Assembly: GCA_964246745.1 (NCBI GenBank)
Contig: CAXTRK010000020.1
Coordinates: 1 to 56,048 of the forward strand
Source: Lichenicoccus sp964246745
GTDB taxonomy: Bacteria; Pseudomonadota; Alphaproteobacteria; Acetobacterales; Acetobacteraceae
Length of the DNA stretch: 56,048 bases
Direction of reading: 5' to 3'
Shown here: positions 10,066 through 18,632 of the stretch, in pieces
Position numbering within the stretch: the stretch's first letter is position 1
How the letters are laid out: each line of letters opens with the position of its first letter
Translations under genes and position numbers: made by a program
The notes under the pieces: generated by a model
What the model was told of the DNA's origin: nothing
Database searches by the model: none
Seen by the model: only the letters and a program-made list of their open reading frames with translations

Positions 10066-11322
10066 TCAGAGCCTCTCCGCCAGCAGCCCGGCCTGGTCCG
10101 AGCCGACCACCCGCGCGCGCATGATCCGTCCTGGCTCGCCAAGCACACCGTCCCGAGCGCGAACCGGCGCGAAATGCTCCGAGTGGCCGCCGGTCGCACT
10201 CTCCAGCAGCACGCTGACGTCGCGACCGATCTGTCGGGCGTGGAACGCCTCGGATGCCGCACGCCCGGCCTGGCGTAGGCGCGTCGCGCGCTCGCGGCGC
10301 AGCGTCATCGCCACCGCCGGCATGCGCGCCGCCGGTGTGCCGGGCCGTTCGCTGTAGGGAAAGACGTGCAGATAAGGCAAGGCATGGTCGCGCACGAAGC
10401 CGAGCGTCTGCTCGAACAGCGCGTCGCTTTCGGTGGGAAAGCCCGCGATCAGATCGGCGCCGATGGCGACGTCCGGCCGGATCTGGCGCGCGCGCGCGAT
10501 TGCCGCGGCAGCGTCGGCGGTCAGATGACGCCGCTTCATCCGCTTGAGGATCAGGTCGGAGCCGGCCTGCAGCGAGAGATGCAGATGCGGCATCAGACGC
10601 GGCTCGCACTCCAGCAATCGCCAGAGATCTTCGTCGATCGAGGCCGGATCGAGAGAGGACAGGCGCAATCGCTCCAGCTCCGGCACCAGCGCCAGCAGCC
10701 GACGCGCGAGCTGGCCCAGAGATGGCCGTCCCGGCAGGTCGCCGCCATAGGAGACGATATCGACCCCGGTGAGCACCACCTCGCGGAAGCCGCGGCCAAC
10801 GAGTGCGCGCACCTGCTGGGCGATGGCGCCGGCCGGCACCGAGCGGCTCGGCCCGCGGCCGAACGGAATGATGCAGAACGTGCAGCGATGGTCGCAGCCT
10901 TGCTGCACCTGGACGAAGGCACGCGCGCGTCCGCTGAACTCGGTCACGAGGTGCGCCGCCGTCTCGCGCGCCTGCATGATGTCCGACACCGCGTCGCCCG
11001 AGCCGAGCGCCGCCGCGGTCCAGCTTTCCGCGCGCAGCTTCTCGTCGTTGCCGATCACCCGCGCCACTCCCGGCAGCGCCCGCCAGCGCGCGGGATCGAT
11101 CTGCGCGGCACAGCCGGTGACGACGATGCGGGCTTCCGGTCTCTGGCGATGCGCCCGCCTGATGGCCTGCCGCGCCTGCCGCTCGGCTTCGGCGGTGACC
11201 GCGCAGGTATTGACGATCACCAGATCACCGCCTTCGGACAGACTGGTGGCATGGCCACGCATGACCTCGCTCTCGGTGCTGTTCAACCGGCAACCGAAGG
11301 TCAGGATGTCGGGCGTGCTCAT
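10066..11322 (-). CDS. mtaB: tRNA t6A37 methylthiotransferase MtaB
   Basis: A 418-residue radical-SAM enzyme that adds a methylthio group to N6-threonylcarbamoyladenosine at position 37 of tRNAs. Seen: the N-terminal UPF0004 domain with TFGCRLN, VNTCAVT and VTGCAAQ (cysteines for the second cluster), the radical-SAM motif CDHRCTFC, and a C-terminal TRAM-like part. The TFGCRLN form favours MtaB over MiaB or RimO. ATG 11322 overlaps the dapF TGA (ATGA), so translation is probably coupled. Confidence 0.93.
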   Translation of the reverse strand: MSTPDILTFGCRLNSTESEVMRGHATSLSEGGDLVIVNTCAVTAEAERQARQAIRRAHRQRPEARIVVTGCAAQIDPARWRALPGVARVIGNDEKLRAESWTAAALGSGDAVSDIMQARETAAHLVTEFSGRARAFVQVQQGCDHRCTFCIIPFGRGPSRSVPAGAIAQQVRALVGRGFREVVLTGVDIVSYGGDLPGRPSLGQLARRLLALVPELERLRLSSLDPASIDEDLWRLLECEPRLMPHLHLSLQAGSDLILKRMKRRHLTADAAAAIARARQIRPDVAIGADLIAGFPTESDALFEQTLGFVRDHALPYLHVFPYSERPGTPAARMPAVAMTLRRERATRLRQAGRAASEAFHARQIGRDVSVLLESATGGHSEHFAPVRARDGVLGEPGRIMRARVVGSDQAGLLAERL

Positions 11323-12146
11323 GGATCGAGCCGGATACGGCCGGTGAACACGGTGGCGGTAGGACCTGCAAGCAGCACGTGCCCGTCCTCGCGCCAGGCG
11401 ACATGCAGCACGCCGCCCGGCATCTCGACCGCGCATTCCCGCCCGACCAGCCCACGACGATGCGCGTTCACCACCGCGGCACAGGCCCCGGAGCCGCAGG
11501 CCGGAGTGCGCCCGGCGCCACGCTCCCAGACCACCAGTCGGATGCGGGTGTGCCCGAGCACCTGCGCGAAGCCGATATTGGCGCGTTCGGGGAACAGCGT
11601 ATGATGCTCCAGCGCCGCTCCCTCGCGAGCCGCATCGACACGATCCAGATCCTCCACGAACCATGTCGCGTGCGGATTGCCCATCGAGCAGGCGCTCGCG
11701 TCCCCTCCCAGGTGCAGATGCTCCAGATCCAGATGAAGCGTATCGGCTGCGCGCGACAGCGGCACGTCCCTCCAGTCCAGCCGTGCCGGTCCCATGTCGA
11801 CCCGGACTTCCCCGCCGCCGAGCATCTCGGAGGCGAGCGGGCCGGCCGTCCCGTGCAGCCGCACGACGCGGGACCCGGTCTGACCTGCCAGAAAGGCCGC
11901 GGCACAGCGCGTGCCGTTGCCGCAAGCGCCGGATTCGCCGCCGTCGCTGTTGAAGAAGCGCACGAACGCGTCCGCTCCCGGCTCGGACGCCGGCTGCAGC
12001 AGGATCACCTGGTCGCAACCAACGCCACGCCTGCGATCGGCAAGTGCCGCGATCGCGTACGGCTGGAGAGCGAGCGAAGCGGTGCGCTCGTCAATGACAA
12101 CAAAATCGTTGCCCGCAGCCTGCATCTTTTGAAATTCAACGTCCAC
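11319..12146 (-). CDS. dapF: Diaminopimelate epimerase
   Basis: A 275-residue enzyme that interconverts LL- and meso-diaminopimelate for lysine and peptidoglycan synthesis. The two catalytic cysteines are visible as Cys75 in SGACGNGTR and Cys217 in TPACGSGAC. The start is set at GTG 12146, giving the family-typical MDVEFQKMQAAGNDF; a GTG two codons upstream is an alternative, and there is no good ATG nearby. One base (Ser/Asp-Gly-Gly region before Cys75) departs slightly from the usual NADGS, without loss of catalytic residues. It leads the dapF-mtaB-ftsY unit and diverges from the GT87-like gene. Confidence 0.95.
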   Translation of the reverse strand: MDVEFQKMQAAGNDFVVIDERTASLALQPYAIAALADRRRGVGCDQVILLQPASEPGADAFVRFFNSDGGESGACGNGTRCAAAFLAGQTGSRVVRLHGTAGPLASEMLGGGEVRVDMGPARLDWRDVPLSRAADTLHLDLEHLHLGGDASACSMGNPHATWFVEDLDRVDAAREGAALEHHTLFPERANIGFAQVLGHTRIRLVVWERGAGRTPACGSGACAAVVNAHRRGLVGRECAVEMPGGVLHVAWREDGHVLLAGPTATVFTGRIRLDP

Positions 12147-12213
12147 TCGCACTCTATAGGCAATCACGCCCGCCGCGCGAAGCCCGTATCCATAACGCCG
12201 CCAGGAACTGAAC

Positions 12214-13533
12214 ATGAGCCGTTGGGTCGTCGTCGCATTCGTTCTATTGGGCGCCATATGGTTCAGCGGCGGACGCGGCGATGATCTGTCGGCGTCCTAT
12301 ATCGGATGCCGGCTGATCGCTTCTGGGCACGGCAACCGGCTGTTCAGCCATGATCCGGTCGACTTCGCGGTGGTGCGTGATGCCGCGTGGAACCGGGCGG
12401 CGGAGGCGGCCAGCTTCACGGGGATGCTCCATCCGTACGTGCAGACACCGCTCTGGGCATTGCTGTTGAGGCCGGCCTGCATGAACATGAATTTCCGGCA
12501 TTTCTGCGAGGGGTTCCTGATCCTGTCGCTGCTCGCCCTGAGCGGCATGGTTTTCCTGACCGCGCGACACTGGGCGACCAGCCTGCAGGGAGCCGGGTGG
12601 ATCGCCCTTCTGCTGGCGGCGCTCTCGGCGACGCAGCCGTTCCGCTATGCAATGGTTCTGGTACAGAACCAGACGCTATTCCTGTTCGGGGCTGTGCTGG
12701 CGCTGATCTGGGCCGGACGCGGCCGTCCGGTTGCGGCCGGAATCGTCCTGGCTCTGGCTGCCGCAGTCAAGATCACCCCGGGCTTCCTCCTGATCTACTG
12801 GCTGATTGTCGGCCAAAGTCGGCTGCGCCTGGCCGCCGGCGCATTCCTCGTGGCAATGGCGGCCCTGGCCGTGCTTACCCTCCTGGCCGTAGGCCCAACG
12901 CTCACGGTTGATTACGTCCGGGAGCTGTCGCGCCTCTCCGACGTGCTCCTTGTGGCCTACAACAACCAGTCCCTCGCCGCCTGGTGGGCCGGGCGCCATG
13001 CCGCCTTATCGGCGACCCGCGCCTGGCGGATGCAGGCGCTGCCGGAGGCGCTGAAGATCGTCTCGCTGAGCTTGATTGTTGCCGCAACCATCGCCGGCGG
13101 GCTGCTCGATCGTCGGGGCTCGAGACGCGAAGACGATCCGCCGTGCGGCGCCGTCCTCGCCATTCTCGCTGCGACCTCGTTCACGCCAATCGCCTGGTCG
13201 CACTACTATATCGTGTTGATCCTGCCGGTCATGCTGCTGCTGGATGGCGGGCGGAAGCGCCACATCGCGTGGCCGTTCCTGTTATCGGCGATCCTGTTTG
13301 CGCTCAACATCTCGCCCGCGGCCGGTGGATGGGAGCCGGGCCTGCTGCTGCGCGGGCAGTTCTTCAGCGGGCTGATCGCGATGGGCGGGATGGTGGCACT
13401 TGCCCTGCTGCCGCACCGGGCTGTTCCGGTCCGCGTGCCTGCATCCGGCGCCCAGCCGGCGCCATCCGCCCTGGCTCGGCAACCGGACCAATTCAGCCGC
13501 CGCGGATCAGCGTTCCCGGTCCGGCGGCGGTGA
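12214..13533 (+). CDS. Polytopic membrane mannosyltransferase-like protein (GT87/DUF2029)
   Basis: A 439-residue integral membrane protein with about ten hydrophobic helices. It matches the pattern of GT87 enzymes, which use polyprenyl-phosphate sugars on the outer face of the membrane. Signature-like stretches are the acidic GDDLSASY near the N-terminus, LVQNQTLFL in the middle, and the AAAVKITPGFLLIYW block. Donor and acceptor are unknown. Its 3' end overlaps the convergent argB gene by 41 bases, so the last residues, which are Arg/Pro-rich, are encoded antisense to argB. Confidence 0.8.
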   Translation: MSRWVVVAFVLLGAIWFSGGRGDDLSASYIGCRLIASGHGNRLFSHDPVDFAVVRDAAWNRAAEAASFTGMLHPYVQTPLWALLLRPACMNMNFRHFCEGFLILSLLALSGMVFLTARHWATSLQGAGWIALLLAALSATQPFRYAMVLVQNQTLFLFGAVLALIWAGRGRPVAAGIVLALAAAVKITPGFLLIYWLIVGQSRLRLAAGAFLVAMAALAVLTLLAVGPTLTVDYVRELSRLSDVLLVAYNNQSLAAWWAGRHAALSATRAWRMQALPEALKIVSLSLIVAATIAGGLLDRRGSRREDDPPCGAVLAILAATSFTPIAWSHYYIVLILPVMLLLDGGRKRHIAWPFLLSAILFALNISPAAGGWEPGLLLRGQFFSGLIAMGGMVALALLPHRAVPVRVPASGAQPAPSALARQPDQFSRRGSAFPVRRR

Positions 13534-14398
13534 ACAGTTCCAGCAGGCAGGCGTGCGGCACCCGGCCGTCCAGAATGACCGCGGCCTTGGCGCCGGAGCG
13601 CACCGCCTCGAGGCAGGTCTCCACCTTCGGGATCATGCCGCCGGAGATCATGCCGCTGGCGATGCCGGCGCGCGCGTCCTCCGCCGTCAATTCCTCGATC
13701 AGGCGCTTCTTGCCATCGAGCACGCCGGGAACGTCGGTCAGCATCAGCAGACGCGTGGCGCCCAACGCGCCGGCGATGGCGCCGGCGGCAGTGTCGGCGT
13801 TGATGTTGTAGGTCTCGCCGTTCGGCCCTGCGCCGACCGGCGCGATCACCGGGATCAGGCCGGAGCCGGACAAGGCATAGAGCAGGCGGGTGTCGATATG
13901 GTCCGGCTGGCCGACAAAGCCGAGATCCAGCGCCCGCTCGATATGGCTGTTCGGATCGCGGACGGTGCGGGTCAGCTTGCTCGCGCGGATCAGGCCGCCA
14001 TCCTTGCCCGAGATGCCGACGGCGAGCGCGCCGGCGCGATTGATCAGCTCGGCGACGCGCTTGTTGACCGAGCCGGACAGGACCATCTCGATGATCTCGA
14101 CCATCGCCGAGTCGGTGACGCGCAGCCCCTCGACGAAGCTCGACTTGATCGCCAGCCGCTCCAGCATGACATCGATCTGCGGGCCGCCGCCATGCACCAC
14201 GACCGGGTTGACGCCGACCAGCTTGAGCAGCGCGATGTCATGGCTGAACGCCTCGGCCAGCGATGCATCGCCCATGGCGTGGCCGCCATACTTGACCACG
14301 ATGGTATCGCCGGCGTAGCGGCGCAGGAAGGGCAACGCGCTAGCCAGCGTCGCGGCCTGCTCGCGTGCGGCGTTGAGGGCTTGCTCGCTCAGGCTCAT
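13493..14398 (-). CDS. argB: Acetylglutamate kinase
   Basis: A 301-residue amino-acid kinase that phosphorylates N-acetylglutamate in arginine synthesis. Seen: KYGGHAM near residue 35, VHGGGPQID, the substrate segment GLRVTD, NADTAAGAIAGALGA, and LTDVPGVLD. The ATG overlaps the engB stop (ATGA). It ends the rpmH-rnpA-yidD-yidC-engB-argB run, a common alphaproteobacterial order. Confidence 0.96.
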   Translation of the reverse strand: MSLSEQALNAAREQAATLASALPFLRRYAGDTIVVKYGGHAMGDASLAEAFSHDIALLKLVGVNPVVVHGGGPQIDVMLERLAIKSSFVEGLRVTDSAMVEIIEMVLSGSVNKRVAELINRAGALAVGISGKDGGLIRASKLTRTVRDPNSHIERALDLGFVGQPDHIDTRLLYALSGSGLIPVIAPVGAGPNGETYNINADTAAGAIAGALGATRLLMLTDVPGVLDGKKRLIEELTAEDARAGIASGMISGGMIPKVETCLEAVRSGAKAAVILDGRVPHACLLELFTAAGPGTLIRGG

Positions 14399-15135
14399 GC
14401 GTGATCGGCCAATGCGGCAAGCCCCGCGCGGAGTTCAGCGATCCCTTCGCCGGTCTCGCTGCTGGTCGCGATGATATCTGGATAGGCCGCCGGGTGCCTG
14501 CGGGCGAGCGTGGCTGCGGCGTCGATCTTGGCGGCGAGCGTCGCGGGACTGATCGCGTCCACCTTGGTCAGCACGAGTTGGAAGATCACCGCGGCGCGAT
14601 CCAGCAGCTTCATCACGTCGCGGTCGCCTTGCTTGATCTCGATGCGTCCGTCCAGCAGCAGCACGACCCGACGCAAGGTCGGCCGGCCGCGCAGAAAGTC
14701 GAACATCAGCCCTTGCCAGTCCTCCTTCACCGCCCGCGCAGCCTGGGCATAGCCGTAGCCGGGCATGTCGACCAAGGTGAGCCGGTCGCCAAGATTGAAG
14801 AAGTTGAGCTGCTTGGTGCGGCCGGGATTGGAGGAGGCGCGTGCCAGCGAACGGCGGCCGGTCAGCGCGTTGACCAGGGTCGACTTGCCGACGTTGGAGC
14901 GGCCGGCGAAGGCGATTTCGGCACGCGCCGGCGCCGGCAACTGGTCGAGCCGCTGCGAGGCATGGAAGAAATCGCAAGGCTGGGCGAACAGCAGACGGCC
15001 CGCCTCGACTGCGGCGGCCACCTCCTCCGGGCTGCGCGGGGCCGGATCGAAGCTGTCGCTCAGCTTTGCACCGTACGTGCCGAACGTCTGCCCCCCACGC
15101 CGCCGCCAAGCCGCGTGCTGCGCATGATCAGCCAT
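14395..15135 (-). CDS. engB: Ribosome-biogenesis GTPase EngB/YihA
   Basis: A small GTPase needed for assembly of the large ribosomal subunit. G motifs in order: GRSNVGKST (G1), DMPGYGYAQ (G3) and LTKVD (G4), with NPGRTKQLNFF between as switch I. ATG 15135 gives 246 residues and a 76-base overlap with yidC; a start at 15168 would overlap more. No Met or GTG lies between 15135 and the conserved part, so the overlap seems real. Confidence 0.93.
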   Translation of the reverse strand: MADHAQHAAWRRRGGQTFGTYGAKLSDSFDPAPRSPEEVAAAVEAGRLLFAQPCDFFHASQRLDQLPAPARAEIAFAGRSNVGKSTLVNALTGRRSLARASSNPGRTKQLNFFNLGDRLTLVDMPGYGYAQAARAVKEDWQGLMFDFLRGRPTLRRVVLLLDGRIEIKQGDRDVMKLLDRAAVIFQLVLTKVDAISPATLAAKIDAAATLARRHPAAYPDIIATSSETGEGIAELRAGLAALADHA

Positions 15136-16844
15136 TGCTGGGCCACCGTCAGCGTGTTGTTCCAGCAATAATAGATCACCAGTCCCGCCGGCTGACGAGC
15201 CAGCACGAAGGTGAAGATCAGCGGCATGATCTGGAACAGCTTGGCCTGGGTCGGATCAGGCGGCGGCGGGTTCATGCGCTGCTGCATGAACATCGTGATG
15301 CCCAGGATGATCGGCCAGACGCCCAGGTGCAGCATTGGGCTGATTGCGGTCGGATCATGCGGGATCAGCCCGAACAGGTTGAAGACGTTGGTCGGGTCGG
15401 GCACCGAGAGGTCGCGTATCCAGCCGAAGAACGGCGCCTGACGCATCTCGATGGTGACGTAGAGATCCTTGTAGAGGCACCAGAATACCGGGATCTGCAC
15501 CAGCATCGGCAGGCAGCCGCTGGCCGGATTGACGCCCTCCGTCTTGTAGAGCGCCATCATCTCCTTGTTCATCTGCATCGGGTCGTCTTTGTAGCGCTCG
15601 CGCACCGCCGTCATCTTCGGCTGCAGCAGCTTCATCTTGCTCATCGACCGGAACGACTTTGTCGCCAGCGGAAAGAACAGCGTCTTGACGATCAGCGTGA
15701 AGGCAAGCAGCGCCAGGCCGAAATTGCCGAGCCGATTATTCAGCCAGTCAAGCACAAAGAAGATCGGCTTGGTCAGGAAGGCAAACCAGCCGAAATCCAC
15801 TGCCTTCCAGAAGTCGGTGATGTGCAGCGTACTCATGTAGCTGTCGAGCAGATGCACTTCCTTGGCGCCGGCGAACACGTGGGTGACGCTGCCCATCGTG
15901 GCGCCGGAAGCGATCACTTCCGGGCTGGCCTGGATGAACGAAACCTCGTAAATCCCGGCGCCGCTGTTCGGCACGTAGCGGTAGCTCCCGGTCTGCATTG
16001 CGGCAGAGGCGGGGATCACCGCGGTCAGCCAGTATTTGTCGGTGATGCCGGCCCAGGCCTTTTCAGTGCCGGCGCCTTGCTGCGCGCTCCAGGCAATGCC
16101 GCCATTCTCCGCGGAGTCGGTCTCAAGGCTCTTGTAGGATTTCTCTTCCAGACGGCCATCGATCACCGCGATCGGCCCCTCGTGCACCAGATAGCCGCCG
16201 GTCACTTCCGGCTTGTAGGCGCGGCTCACGCGCGACCAGGGATAGAGGGAGATCGGGCCGCCGGTCGCGTTCTGCACACGCTGGCCGACGGTGAACATGA
16301 AGTTCTGGTCAACGGAGAAGACAAGCTGGAAAATGAGGCCGGCGCCATTGTTCCAGGAGAGGGTCACCGGATTGGCCGGCGTGAGCGTCTTGTTGTCTGC
16401 AGTCCACCGGCTCTGTCCGTTCGGCAGCTTGACATGGCTGTCGGGAGCGGCGCTCCAGCCGAACTGCACGGTGTTGGGCTGCGGGTCCGAGCCCGGTTCG
16501 AGCACACGCACCAGCGGGGAGTTCGGCTTGATGGTCTCACGGTAGTTGCGCAGCACCAAGTCATCGAGCTTGGCCCCGGTCAGGTCGATGCTGCCCTTGA
16601 CGCGGGTCGCCTCGATCGGCAGCCGCATGTCCGACGCTTGCGGCGCCGGCACAGCTTCCGGAGAGTGACCGCTTGACGAGGTATCGACGACCGGGGCTGG
16701 CGCCTGTGCCGCGGGCGTCGTGCGTGTGCTTTGCGCCGCCTGCTGAAGCACGGTGTGCTGGTTCTGCTTCGGCATGATCAGCTCGAACACGAGCAGGATC
16801 GCAACCGACAATGCGACCGCAAGGATGAGGCGTTTAGTGTCCAT
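15060..16844 (-). CDS. yidC: Membrane protein insertase YidC
   Basis: A 594-residue inner-membrane insertase (Oxa1/YidC family), working alone or with SecYEG. It has the N-terminal membrane anchor (LILAVALSVAILLVFELIM), a large periplasmic domain to about residue 350, then the conserved C-terminal helices with FPLATKSFRSMSKMK, GCLPMLVQIPVFWCLY and the NTLTVAQQWLIM ending. Length is normal for alphaproteobacteria. ATG 16844 overlaps the yidD stop by one base. Confidence 0.96.
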   Translation of the reverse strand: MDTKRLILAVALSVAILLVFELIMPKQNQHTVLQQAAQSTRTTPAAQAPAPVVDTSSSGHSPEAVPAPQASDMRLPIEATRVKGSIDLTGAKLDDLVLRNYRETIKPNSPLVRVLEPGSDPQPNTVQFGWSAAPDSHVKLPNGQSRWTADNKTLTPANPVTLSWNNGAGLIFQLVFSVDQNFMFTVGQRVQNATGGPISLYPWSRVSRAYKPEVTGGYLVHEGPIAVIDGRLEEKSYKSLETDSAENGGIAWSAQQGAGTEKAWAGITDKYWLTAVIPASAAMQTGSYRYVPNSGAGIYEVSFIQASPEVIASGATMGSVTHVFAGAKEVHLLDSYMSTLHITDFWKAVDFGWFAFLTKPIFFVLDWLNNRLGNFGLALLAFTLIVKTLFFPLATKSFRSMSKMKLLQPKMTAVRERYKDDPMQMNKEMMALYKTEGVNPASGCLPMLVQIPVFWCLYKDLYVTIEMRQAPFFGWIRDLSVPDPTNVFNLFGLIPHDPTAISPMLHLGVWPIILGITMFMQQRMNPPPPDPTQAKLFQIMPLIFTFVLARQPAGLVIYYCWNNTLTVAQQWLIMRSTRLGGGVGGRRSARTVQS

Positions 16845-17161
16845 TAGCGCGCAGCCGGGCAGCGCATAGCCGGGCTTTCGGCAAGAGGGGCAACAAAGGC
16901 GGCGGGCACCGGATCGTGACCACCCGCGCACCACGGATTGCAGCGCGCCACGCGCCAGGCGGCCAACGTCGATCCTCGCAGGGCGCCATGGCGGTCGAGC
17001 GCCTCAAGCGCATAGTCGCTGCAAGCGGGCGTGAAGCGGCAGTTCGGCCCGAGCACCGGACGTAGCGTGGACTGGTAGAGCCGCACCAGCGCCCTCAGCG
17101 CAAATACTGGGGCGCGTATTGGGGCGCGTATTGGGGCGCGCGCCATCGAAATGGAAGGCAT
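16844..17161 (-). CDS. yidD: Membrane protein insertion efficiency factor YidD
   Basis: A 105-residue membrane-associated protein that helps YidC insertion. The family core is clear: LYQSTLRP, GPNCRFTPACSDYA and RCNPWCAGGHDPVP. ATG 17161 overlaps the rnpA stop by one base. The start holds three 12-base tandem repeats that read as Ala-Pro-Ile-Arg units ahead of the conserved part. Internal Met6 is a possible later start. Confidence 0.93.
   Translation of the reverse strand: MPSISMARAPIRAPIRAPVFALRALVRLYQSTLRPVLGPNCRFTPACSDYALEALDRHGALRGSTLAAWRVARCNPWCAGGHDPVPAAFVAPLAESPAMRCPAAR
17105..17140 (-). repeat. Tandem 12-base repeat, three units, within yidD
   Basis: On the + strand tactggggcgcg is followed by two copies of tattggggcgcg. 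On the coding strand these give repeated Ala-Pro-Ile-Arg. The array is in frame and lies ahead of the conserved YidD core, so length changes would be tolerated. Confidence 0.85.
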
Positions 17162-17499
17162 CAGAAGACTCCGGTCTTGCGGAGAGCGCGAGAGATATCA
17201 TCAATCAAGGCATGGAAGTCGCGGCCGCACGTGCCGGCGCGGCCAATCAGCACCAGATCGACGCCGCGCAACGGCCGCTCCCGCAGCAGCGCGCGCGCGG
17301 CCTCGCGCAGGCGACGCTTGGCCCGGTTGCGGACCACGGCGTTGCCGACCTTCTTGGTGACCGTGAAGCCGAGCCGGGCCGCGTTGTCGTCGCCGCGCGC
17401 GAGCGTCTGCAGCACCAGCCCCGGCATCGGCGCCTTGCGGCCCTTCGCCGCGACCCGCAGGAACTCCGCTCGTCGCTTCAGCCGGGTCGCCGTCGGCAC
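17161..17499 (-). CDS. rnpA: Ribonuclease P protein component
   Basis: A 112-residue basic protein that with the RNase P RNA cleaves tRNA 5' leaders. The signature is present as AKRRLREAAR, preceded by VTKKVGNAVVRNR, and the N-terminus has RLKRRAEFLRV. GTG 17499, four bases past the rpmH stop, gives a normal family length; longer starts run through rpmH in another frame. Confidence 0.94.
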   Translation of the reverse strand: MPTATRLKRRAEFLRVAAKGRKAPMPGLVLQTLARGDDNAARLGFTVTKKVGNAVVRNRAKRRLREAARALLRERPLRGVDLVLIGRAGTCGRDFHALIDDISRALRKTGVF

Positions 17500-17503
17500 C
17501 GGA

Positions 17504-17638
17504 TCAGGCGGAGAGTCGCTTGCGGCCCTTGGCACGTCGGTTGGCCAGCACGCGACGGCCTCCCGTGGTCTCCATGCGCGCGCGGAAGCCATGACGCCTC
17601 TTGCGGACCAGCTTGGAGGGTTGATAGGTACGCTTCAC
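17504..17638 (-). CDS. rpmH: 50S ribosomal protein L34
   Basis: A 44-residue, very basic protein of the large ribosomal subunit, starting MKRTYQPSKLVRKRRHGF and ending GRKRLSA as expected. GTG 17638 is preceded by the strong ribosome binding site GGAG at 17648-17651. It is the first gene of its operon. Confidence 0.97.
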   Translation of the reverse strand: MKRTYQPSKLVRKRRHGFRARMETTGGRRVLANRRAKGRKRLSA

Positions 17639-17671
17639 GACGAAACTCTCCTGACCGACGGGAAGCGGCGG

Positions 17672-17701
17672 CTTATAGTCGTCGGCGGACAGGTGCGTCA
17701 A
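17672..17701 (-). promoter_or_regulatory. Sigma-70-type promoter of the rpmH operon
   Basis: Reading the minus strand, TTGACG (17701-17696) and TATAAG (17677-17672) are separated by 18 bases. This is a near-consensus housekeeping promoter about 35 bases ahead of the rpmH start codon. It sits in the 82-base gap between rpmH and the divergent small gene at 17721. Confidence 0.7.
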
Positions 17702-17720
17702 CTCGCAGGAGCAACGCCAG

Positions 17721-17969
17721 GTGGCAACAACAGCGGCGGACCAGGCAACGATCGACGCCCTCACCAGCCGCGCCGAACTGGCCGAAAGCAGGCTTGCCGA
17801 GCAGCAACGCGAGGTCTCCCGACTGCGCCATGATCTGCGCGGCATCCTGTCGCCGGCCCTGCTGCTCGCCGATCGCCTGGCCATGAGCCCGGACCCGAAC
17901 GCCAGCCGAACCGCGGAAGCGATCATCCAGACGATCGAACGCGCGGAGGCAGCCCTGGCGAGGCCGTAA
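17721..17969 (+). CDS. Small protein resembling a histidine-kinase dimerisation segment
   Basis: An 82-residue protein from GTG 17721. The first half is a predicted coiled coil (Ala/Glu/Gln-rich), followed by RLRHDLRGILSPALLLADRL, which looks like the phospho-acceptor helix (H-box) of a histidine kinase. There is no ATPase domain. Small conserved proteins of this pattern exist in related bacteria, but their role is unknown to me. It diverges from rpmH. Confidence 0.6.
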   Translation: MATTAADQATIDALTSRAELAESRLAEQQREVSRLRHDLRGILSPALLLADRLAMSPDPNASRTAEAIIQTIERAEAALARP

Positions 17970-18033
17970 GCTAGGCTCAGGACCCTTTACACGGCTCGAT
18001 GCGGTGTGATTCTGAAGGGGTCGGAAGTTCCCG

Positions 18034-18335
18034 ATGCCCGACGTTCTATTGCTGCCGGTCGCGCACATGCGCCGGATCGCGCCGTTCTTTCCCGTGTCGC
18101 GCGGCCTGCGTCGTGTGGACGATCGCCGGGTGATCAGCGGCATCGTCTATGTGATCCGGCACGAGCGGCGCTCGTCGCTGAGGCGGGCGTGCCCGAGCGG
18201 CTGATGATCGACAGCACCCACCTCAAGGCGCACCGGACTGCGGCCAGCCTCGCCAAAAAGGGGCGGAGCGCGCCAGGGGCCACAACCTGCGCAGCAGGCT
18301 GGGGTGGCAAGCGGAGGGTGCTCCACACGCGCCCG
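18034..18335 (+). pseudogene. Remnant of an IS5-type transposase (N-terminal half)
   Basis: From ATG 18034 one frame reads MRRIAPFFPVSRGLRRVDDR and VISGIVYVIR, typical of the start of IS5-family transposases. The reading frame then shifts, and LMIDSTHLKAHRTAASLAKKG, the first DDE Asp region, is found in a second frame from about 18170. Much of the middle is missing and the end is lost. Not functional. Confidence 0.75.
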
Positions 18336-18341
18336 GCGCGG

Positions 18342-18444
18342 CGAGATGTCGAGCAACCGGCGCGAGGATGAGGTACTGAGCATGCTCAGCCTGCACCTGC
18401 TGCAGAACCGCATGGTCTACGTGAACACGCTCACGGTTCAGTAG
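18342..18444 (+). pseudogene. Remnant of a Tn3-family transposase (C-terminal piece)
   Basis: About 33 codons read SNRREDEV then MLSLHLLQNRMVYVNTL and end at a stop, the typical penultimate segment of Tn3-family TnpA. It follows directly after the IS5-type fragment. Only this short piece remains. Confidence 0.65.
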
Positions 18445-18450
18445 GTGCTG

Positions 18451-18632
18451 CGACCGACCTCGCGGTGGAGGTGGCGATCGCGGGCGGCGGCATCATCCAG
18501 TTGTTCGAGGACTGGCTGCGTCCGCATCTCGACAGCTTCGCGCTCGAACCGGTGCTGCGGGACTGGTGGCAGCCCCTTTCGAGGCCGTTCCTGCGTGCCT
18601 TTCTCGATGTCAGCAAGCGCCGGCCCGATTGA
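18451..18632 (+). pseudogene. Remnant of a LysR-family regulator (C-terminal piece)
   Basis: The frame contains GGGIIQLFEDWLRPHLDSF, then LRDWWQP and LRAFLDVSKRR before TGA 18630. This is the end of a LysR effector-binding domain. No DNA-binding domain is present. It overlaps the 3' end of nagB on the other strand by 23 bases. Confidence 0.65.
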
